DNA of 64,000 nt, from positions 420,824 through 484,823 of the forward strand of contig NZ_JAGIKV010000001.1 in the NCBI RefSeq assembly GCF_017874615.1, in the 5' to 3' direction. Below are positions 58,800-64,000 of this stretch, piece after piece; position 1 is the first letter of the stretch; each line of letters starts with the position of its first letter. Source of the stretch: Paenibacillus xylanexedens. GTDB lineage: Bacteria > Bacillota > Bacilli > Paenibacillales > Paenibacillaceae. Under the pieces are notes generated by a model, which was given only the letters and a program-made list of their open reading frames with translations, was not told where the DNA came from and ran no database searches. Both the position numbers and the translations under genes were made by a program.

Positions 58800-59645
58800 T
58801 TACTTGATTCCGCTGCTTCCGCCGCTAATGTTGGCTTCATAGACATAACGTTGTCCGAACAGATATACCAGCACCATCGGAATGGTGAGGAACAGGGAAG
58901 CGATCATCACAAGGTTCCATGGTGGCATCTGCCCACCACCTACCGTAGTCAACAGCTGCACTCCGAGTGCCAGCGGTATTTTCTCCGGATCATTGATATA
59001 GATGAGCGGCCCCATGAAGTTACCCCAGTTATAGGAGAATGAGAAGATCGCAATGGCCGCAAGTATCGGATAAGTCAGTGGCATGATGATCTTCCAGTAG
59101 ATTCCCGGGTGTCCCATACCATCGATCATGGCGGCTTCATCCAGTGATTTTGGAATACTCATGACGAACTGTCGAATCAGGAATACGTTGAACGCCCCGG
59201 CGAAGAAGCTCGGTACGATCAGTGGATAGAATGTATTAATCCAGTCCAAGTGACGGAAGATGATGAACTGCGGTACCATCGTCACCTCACCCGGAATCAT
59301 CATCGTACTGAGCAACACAATAAACAGGAAACGGCTGCCTTTTGCTTTGATTCGGGCAAAGCCGTAGGATACGATCGAAGCTGATAATACCGATCCGACA
59401 ATCGTAAAGACGGTAATGATGACCGAGTTTTTGAGATACGTGCCAAGATTGTTATTCGTGAAGATGGTATAAAAGTTCGACCATTGAAACTCCATTGGAA
59501 CGAAGGTAAAGGCTGATTTGACAGTTGTTGCGTCACTTGCCAGTGCAATGGAGATCATGTACAGGAAAGGCGAAGCAAGCAGCACCCCGACCAGAATCAG
59601 AAAAATATAGGATATCGTCTTCTCCACAGTGGATGGATTACTCAT
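58800..59645 (-). CDS. ABC sugar transporter permease, MalG/UgpE type
   Basis: 281 residues from MSNPSTVEKTISYIFLILVG; GAGGAGGG 8 nt upstream, 8-bp overlap with the partner permease. Six transmembrane segments and the EAA loop DEAAMIDGMGHPGIYWKIIMPL, which contacts the ATPase. Carbohydrate uptake type 1 family. No ATPase gene is nearby, so a shared MsmX-type ATPase elsewhere is expected. Confidence 0.93.
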   Translation of the reverse strand: MSNPSTVEKTISYIFLILVGVLLASPFLYMISIALASDATTVKSAFTFVPMEFQWSNFYTIFTNNNLGTYLKNSVIITVFTIVGSVLSASIVSYGFARIKAKGSRFLFIVLLSTMMIPGEVTMVPQFIIFRHLDWINTFYPLIVPSFFAGAFNVFLIRQFVMSIPKSLDEAAMIDGMGHPGIYWKIIMPLTYPILAAIAIFSFSYNWGNFMGPLIYINDPEKIPLALGVQLLTTVGGGQMPPWNLVMIASLFLTIPMVLVYLFGQRYVYEANISGGSSGIK

Positions 59646-60525
59646 TGGCTTTTCCCTCCTCGTAGTGAACCCATAGCGCCGATGAACGGAATACAACGAG
59701 TGTCAACACCATGATGATGATGAATAATACCCAGGCAATCGCCGATGCATATCCCATTTTGTAGAATTGGAACGCATTCTGGAACAAATAGGGAACAACC
59801 ATCTGACTTGAATTGTCAGGTCCCCCGGCAGTTACAATGAATACCTGCGCGAAGGTCTGGAGCGCTCCGATCATGCCAGTCACGAGATTGAAGAAAATGA
59901 CGGGAGTCAGCATTGGGAATGTAATATGGAAGAACGATTGTGTACTTTTCGCCCCATCGATGGCAGCGGCCTCGTACAGCTCCTGTGGAATGCCTTTCAT
60001 CCCTGCAAGCAGCAATACCACGCCACCACCCACACCCCATAAGGACATGAGAATCAATGCAGGCTTAACCCAGTTGGGATCAAGAAGCCAGGCAGGACCC
60101 TGAATACCGAAGATCGCAAGTGCCTGGTTGATCAAACCTTCCGTCGGCGCAAGCAAGTGGATGAAGAGCAATGAACTCGCAACCACCGGAACAACGGAAG
60201 GCAGATAGAACAGAATACGGAAGAAGGTGATTCCTTTGATTTTTTTGTTCAGGTAATATGCAATCCAGAGCGAGATCGACATGCCCAGCGGAATGGATAT
60301 CAGCGCATAGAAGAATGTATTGCCGACGGATTTCCAGAAGATCGGATCATCGGTCAGTAACGTTTTGTAATTGTCGATACCGATGAATTCAGGGGACTGG
60401 AACAGATCCCAATTCGTGAAGCTCATATAGATGGAAAACAGGATCGGACCCAGGGTCAGCCCCAGAAACCCGATCAGCCAAGGCGAGATGAAGATGTAGA
60501 ACCATTTCCCGTCCTTTTTTCTCAC
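59638..60525 (-). CDS. ABC sugar transporter permease, MalF/UgpA type
   Basis: 295 residues from GTG at 60525, placed 6 nt after GGGAGGG; an in-frame ATG 15 nt upstream is part of that site. Six transmembrane segments and EAA loop YEAAAIDGAKSTQSFFHITFPM. It pairs with the MalG-type permease to import the oligosaccharide delivered by the lipoprotein upstream. Confidence 0.93.
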   Translation of the reverse strand: MRKKDGKWFYIFISPWLIGFLGLTLGPILFSIYMSFTNWDLFQSPEFIGIDNYKTLLTDDPIFWKSVGNTFFYALISIPLGMSISLWIAYYLNKKIKGITFFRILFYLPSVVPVVASSLLFIHLLAPTEGLINQALAIFGIQGPAWLLDPNWVKPALILMSLWGVGGGVVLLLAGMKGIPQELYEAAAIDGAKSTQSFFHITFPMLTPVIFFNLVTGMIGALQTFAQVFIVTAGGPDNSSQMVVPYLFQNAFQFYKMGYASAIAWVLFIIIMVLTLVVFRSSALWVHYEEGKANE

Positions 60526-60626
60526 GTTAAGCCCTCCCATGACGCAGAGAGCAGATGGAACCCGCATTCACGCCGATTCCACCTGTCCTGCTGTCGCTGC
60601 TATTTGTGCATGTTCAGAAAAATCCT

Positions 60627-61898
60627 CTATTTGTAGAGTCTTTCCAGTCCACTCTGAATTTCGGTTACGGTATCATCAAGCGTGGCTTTGTTGTTGAAAT
60701 ACACACCCAGCTTATCGTTAATGAGCTTCATCATTTCGTTCCATTGCGGGTTGAATGGTTCTGCATAGATCGTCGATTCACTGAACGCAGCCATGTTGAT
60801 TTTTTTGCCGCCATATTCAGCATTGAGGAATTCATCACTGGACAGACCTGCTTTGGTTGCAGGAGCATCCTGACCGGCTTTGACCATTGGCATCTGTGCT
60901 TCAGGTGTGGTCAGTGCTTCGATTACTTTGAATGCTTCTTCCTTGTGTTTGGAAGCGTTGGTAATCGTTAACCCGTTAAAGAATGCGTTGGTTTCGCCCC
61001 ATACCGGAGAGATATCCCAATTAATTCCTTCCACCTTGGCAAGTGAACCGATGTTCCAGAACCCTGTCGTTTCCATGGCGATCTTGCCTTGAGCGAACAG
61101 CGGATCAGCTCCAATATTCCCCATGTCGGCAATCTCGGTTGGTGTTGGGCTCGCACCGTGTGTGAAGGTCAAGTCATTCATGAATTGTAATGCTTTCCGC
61201 ACAGGCTCTGTATTGAAGGTTGGTTTGCCACTCTCATCGAACAATGAGCCGCCGTTCTGGTAGATCAGCTGCATCCACTGCGGCCACCAGCTACCCGGAT
61301 AGTAACCCCATTGAGTCGTCTTGCCGTTCTCCTTCACCGTCAGCTTCTGAGCTGCCGCCATCAGATCGTCCTGCGTCCAATCTTTGGTTGGATATTCCAC
61401 CCCAGCCTTGTCGAACAGATCTTTGTTATAAAAGAGGACCATCGCACCTGCCCGATCCGGCAAACCAAATTGTTTGCCATCATACTTCATCAGGTTTGCG
61501 ATATCATCGGAATAACGCTCGGACATGTTCACATTATTCGCCTGAATCATGTCATCCAGCGGTATAATCTGATTCTTGGAGGCGTAAGCCTGATAGTTCT
61601 CGGCAATCATCATGATGTCCGGCGCTGTTCCCCCGGCGATCATGGTCTGTACCTTCTGGTCATAATCCCCTGCAACCACGTTCAGCTTCACGTTAATATC
61701 GGGATACGTCTGTTTCACAATGTCGAGTCGTTCCTGATAAATCTTCTTCTCATCCTCCGAGCCCCAGATTGTCATGCTCAAATCAACCTTGCCACCGGAC
61801 TCGCCGGAAGAACCGTTTTTACTCCCGCTGCTACAGGCTGTCAGACCCATTACCATGACCAGCATCAATAACGAAATGACCTTTAGACTTCTTCTCAT
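60627..61898 (-). CDS. extracellular sugar-binding lipoprotein
   Basis: 423 residues. Lipoprotein signal MRRSLKVISLLMLVMVMGLT with lipobox LTAC, Ser/Gly linker, then a family 1 solute-binding fold (VDLSMTIWGSEDEKKIYQER, GTAPDIMMIAENYQAY, LFYNKDLFDKAGVEYP). First gene of the transport operon; binds galacto- or arabino-oligosaccharides by inference. Confidence 0.93.
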   Translation of the reverse strand: MRRSLKVISLLMLVMVMGLTACSSGSKNGSSGESGGKVDLSMTIWGSEDEKKIYQERLDIVKQTYPDINVKLNVVAGDYDQKVQTMIAGGTAPDIMMIAENYQAYASKNQIIPLDDMIQANNVNMSERYSDDIANLMKYDGKQFGLPDRAGAMVLFYNKDLFDKAGVEYPTKDWTQDDLMAAAQKLTVKENGKTTQWGYYPGSWWPQWMQLIYQNGGSLFDESGKPTFNTEPVRKALQFMNDLTFTHGASPTPTEIADMGNIGADPLFAQGKIAMETTGFWNIGSLAKVEGINWDISPVWGETNAFFNGLTITNASKHKEEAFKVIEALTTPEAQMPMVKAGQDAPATKAGLSSDEFLNAEYGGKKINMAAFSESTIYAEPFNPQWNEMMKLINDKLGVYFNNKATLDDTVTEIQSGLERLYK

Positions 61899-61938
61899 AC
61901 GTTACGCCCCCCTTGATATAATGAATGGATGACTACAC

Positions 61939-62053
61939 TGAAACCCGTTTCATGAAATGGGTTTCATTAAGCTGAAACATAAAACCCGTTCCACTTTATG
62001 AAAGGGGTTTCATTCACGCACTCATTATATTTCACCCTTCGAGGAAATGTCAA
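61939..62053 (-). promoter_or_regulatory. transport operon promoter with LacI-family operators
   Basis: Promoter TTGACA (62053-62048), 18 nt, TATAAT (62029-62024). Operators TGAAACCCGTTTCA (61939), TGAAATGGGTTTCA (61953) and TGAAAGGGGTTTCA (61999) share TGAAA-4-TTTCA symmetry. The third covers the start of transcription. Half-sites TGAAA and TTTCA recur at 63,178-63,192 upstream of the regulator gene with one extra base. Confidence 0.8.
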
Positions 62054-62079
62054 CGCTTTCTTTTCCAATTACAGGCCCT

Positions 62080-63108
62080 TTATCTTGCAGCAGGTCCTGT
62101 ACTTTGACGCACAATCAGCTCCGGTTGCAGAATGATCTGCTTCTTCGGTTTGCCTTGGTTAATCAGCTCATGCAGCACATCCACAGCCTGTTTGCCAAGC
62201 TGATACGTGTTCTGGGATACGGTTGTCAGTTCCGGTATAACGGCACTGGCGAGCGGCGTATCATCAAAACCTACAATGGATATGTCCCTCGGAATCGAGA
62301 GCCCATGCTCAATCGTCGACTTGATGGCACCAATCGCTGTGTTGTCATTGACGCAGAGGACTGCGGTGGGTGGATTGTCACGATCCAGCAGTTTGGACAT
62401 CTCCCGTTTGCCGTCGTCGATGGAGAAGCTGCCGAGCAGTTGCCGTTCTTTTGGTATTTCGAGCCCATGCTCCCGAAGTTTCTTCTGTACAGCTCTGACC
62501 TTGACCATGGTGGTGGACAACTCTTTCAGACCGCCGACAAAGGCGATATCGCGATGCCCCAGTTCAAGCAGATGCTCAGCTGCAAGGGCTGCCCCTGCCC
62601 CTTCATCCGTGTACACCCGGTGGAACCCGCCTTTGGCAATATTGCCATTAACCAGCACGATCGGCATACGTTTGCCCATATCAATCAATTCCTGAGCCAT
62701 GTCATCCGGACAGACCTGCATGTTGATTCGCCCACCGAGAAAAATAATCCCGTCTACCCGCTTCTCTCGCAGGATGGACAAATATTCAGATTCCCTGTTG
62801 TAGTCGCCTGCGGTATTGCACAGGAAGAAGGTATACCCCAATCCGCGAGCCTCATTCTCCGCACCCCAGAACACTTCCGGGAAGAAAGGATTCGTAATGT
62901 CCGGCAGGATGATGGCAATGGTGCCCGTCTCTTTTTTGATCAGACTGCGCGCCTGCGCATTGGGCTGAAACTGGTGTTTTTCAATGATGGACATAATCTT
63001 CTCTCGGGTGCTTGCACGCACAGGTGCCGTATCATTCAGTACCCGGGAGACCGTCGCTACAGATACATTTGCTTCTTTGGCGATGTCGTATATCGTGATC
63101 GGTGTCAT
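62080..63108 (-). CDS. LacI-family transcriptional regulator
   Basis: 342 residues. HTH TIYDIAKEANVSVATVSRVL, hinge helix with NAQARSL, and a periplasmic-binding-like effector domain (GTIAIILPDITNPFFPEVFW, VDGIIFLGGR, ISIVGFDDTPLAS). It likely represses the transporter and glycanase operon through the palindromes at 61.9-62.0 kb and its own gene, released by a sugar ligand. Confidence 0.93.
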   Translation of the reverse strand: MTPITIYDIAKEANVSVATVSRVLNDTAPVRASTREKIMSIIEKHQFQPNAQARSLIKKETGTIAIILPDITNPFFPEVFWGAENEARGLGYTFFLCNTAGDYNRESEYLSILREKRVDGIIFLGGRINMQVCPDDMAQELIDMGKRMPIVLVNGNIAKGGFHRVYTDEGAGAALAAEHLLELGHRDIAFVGGLKELSTTMVKVRAVQKKLREHGLEIPKERQLLGSFSIDDGKREMSKLLDRDNPPTAVLCVNDNTAIGAIKSTIEHGLSIPRDISIVGFDDTPLASAVIPELTTVSQNTYQLGKQAVDVLHELINQGKPKKQIILQPELIVRQSTGPAAR

Positions 63109-63383
63109 AGCGGAACCTTCCTTTTTCTCTAATTTTCCCTATTTTCCCTGCTTATCATACCAGATAAGGAATGGCGATGAAATGGGTTTCATTGACGGGC
63201 GAATGATTTCACACTGGACCCATAGAAATTCCGGGTATAACATTCATACGTGAATTGTTCGTTGCATTACGCATTAGCGTCAATATATACAGGACATGTT
63301 TGCTTTTCTTTATTTCACCTTCTAATCTGCGTTTATGGTCCATATATTAAATTGTAAGCGAATTTATTGGAGATTAGAGGAGT

Positions 63384-63758
63384 GTGAACAACGTCATGAT
63401 CATTCAAGTCAGTCCGCTGGCAGAAGCAAGACTTACTGAAAAGCTGGGAGATCGACCAGGCTATTTCAAATTGTTTTATGATACCGATGGATGCGGTTGT
63501 GACGGAATTGCGGTACTTCTGATCTTGAACGAACCGGATAGCGATGATGTTACCGTAGAAGCGGGGTCGCTTCCCTTTGTAATCAACAAACAGCAGCAGA
63601 TTTACTTTGAACCCTCACTACGTCTGCAATCCGAGCACAGTTTCCCTTCGTTCCGACTGAGCAGCGATTCCATGATCTATGGCAGTAATGTCAAAGTCCA
63701 TGATTTACGAGATACCGCAGACGTAGCCCCTCAGCCTACTGGATGGTTTGTACGATAA
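63384..63758 (+). CDS. HesB/IscA-like iron-sulfur biosynthesis domain protein
   Basis: 124 residues from GTG 63384 or 120 from ATG 63396; GAGGAG lies 1-13 nt upstream. VSPLAEARLTEKLGDRPGYF, then KLFYDTDGCGCDGIAVLLIL and a beta-rich C-terminus resemble the HesB-like proteins of Firmicutes. CGC replaces the usual Cys arrangement, so iron-sulfur carriage is uncertain. Confidence 0.8.
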   Translation: MNNVMIIQVSPLAEARLTEKLGDRPGYFKLFYDTDGCGCDGIAVLLILNEPDSDDVTVEAGSLPFVINKQQQIYFEPSLRLQSEHSFPSFRLSSDSMIYGSNVKVHDLRDTADVAPQPTGWFVR

Positions 63759-63780
63759 ACGTTGAATCAGCACTATAATC

Positions 63781-63824
63781 AAAACCTCCCAAGCCCAGAT
63801 GTCATACGGGACGGGAGGTTTTTT
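63781..63824 (+). terminator. terminator after the HesB-like gene
   Basis: AAAACCTCCC / GGGAGGTTTT with a long loop and TTTTTT. The last 175 nt of the window hold no recognisable gene. Confidence 0.85.
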
Positions 63825-64000
63825 AAGATTTTAATGAGTTCATTAGGCATTATTTTCGTAAACATTTCATGTGAGCTAACGTTTGCTGTCCGTTCAATAT
63901 TACTAACTGTACTTGCCAATAATCTCTTCAAATATTTGTAAGTTAAAAAACCTGACAGTATCCTTATGCGACTCTGAGCCGCGTTTTAATTTGGTCTAAT

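Noticed and set aside
62047..63132. 361-codon rightward ORF
   Set aside because: Antisense of the LacI-family regulator gene.
63178..63192. Perfect LacI-type operator upstream of the regulator gene
   Set aside because: Half-sites TGAAA and TTTCA are there, but the gap is 5 instead of 4, so it is at best a weak autoregulatory site.

Overview
The window is a chromosomal segment of a low-to-mid GC Gram-positive bacterium, most likely Paenibacillus. Signs are strong purine-rich ribosome binding sites on almost every gene, frequent TTG/GTG starts, a diaminopimelate dehydrogenase, stalk-domain proteins, and a type II arabinogalactan/arabinan utilisation locus with GH30, GH35 and GH43 enzymes. The genus is inferred from gene families only.

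Layout: (1) 1-5.5 kb, host genes: partial ddh, a lipoprotein, a small membrane protein, an alpha/beta hydrolase, exoA, a GNAT acetyltransferase and an FAD oxidoreductase. (2) 5.6-7.3 kb, the 3' part of a GH30 glycanase gene. (3) 7,332-51,688, a 44.3-kb prophage inserted in that GH30 gene. A 16-bp core is repeated at both ends, and the 5' part of the gene lies at 51.7-51.8 kb. (4) 51.9-63.1 kb, the rest of the glycan locus, transcribed leftward: GH43-CBM42, GH35, an intact GH30, two ABC permeases, a solute-binding lipoprotein and a LacI-type regulator with palindromic operators. (5) a small HesB/IscA-like gene at the right end.

The prophage looks like a short-tailed (podovirus-like) temperate phage. 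Reading leftward from the integrase: repressor/Cro switch with four 17-bp operators, antirepressor, a crowd of small early genes, a Sak4-like ATPase, SSB, HNH nuclease, DnaD-like and DnaC-like replication proteins, DUF1064 nuclease and an ArpU-like late regulator. The late region follows: terminase, a 721-aa portal, scaffold, decoration and capsid proteins, adaptors, a tail fibre with a seven-fold propeller repeat, and a propeller-like hub. Next comes an accessory island with a second repressor/antirepressor switch and two copies of a small ORF plus structured RNA unit. Last are two large ejection-type proteins, holin and amidase. No tape measure, sheath or tail tube gene is seen.

Main observations: a textbook -1 frameshift signal (GGGAAAG, 6-nt spacer, GC-rich stem) that would join a virion protein to a lytic transglycosylase domain; two tandem units whose RNA hairpins covary around a constant loop; a tRNA-Leu-like 122-nt RNA ending in a terminator; five 11-bp iterons just upstream of a promoter with no -35 at the early/late boundary; an in-frame TAA in the large terminase; and phage excision that would restore a 614-codon secreted glycanase.
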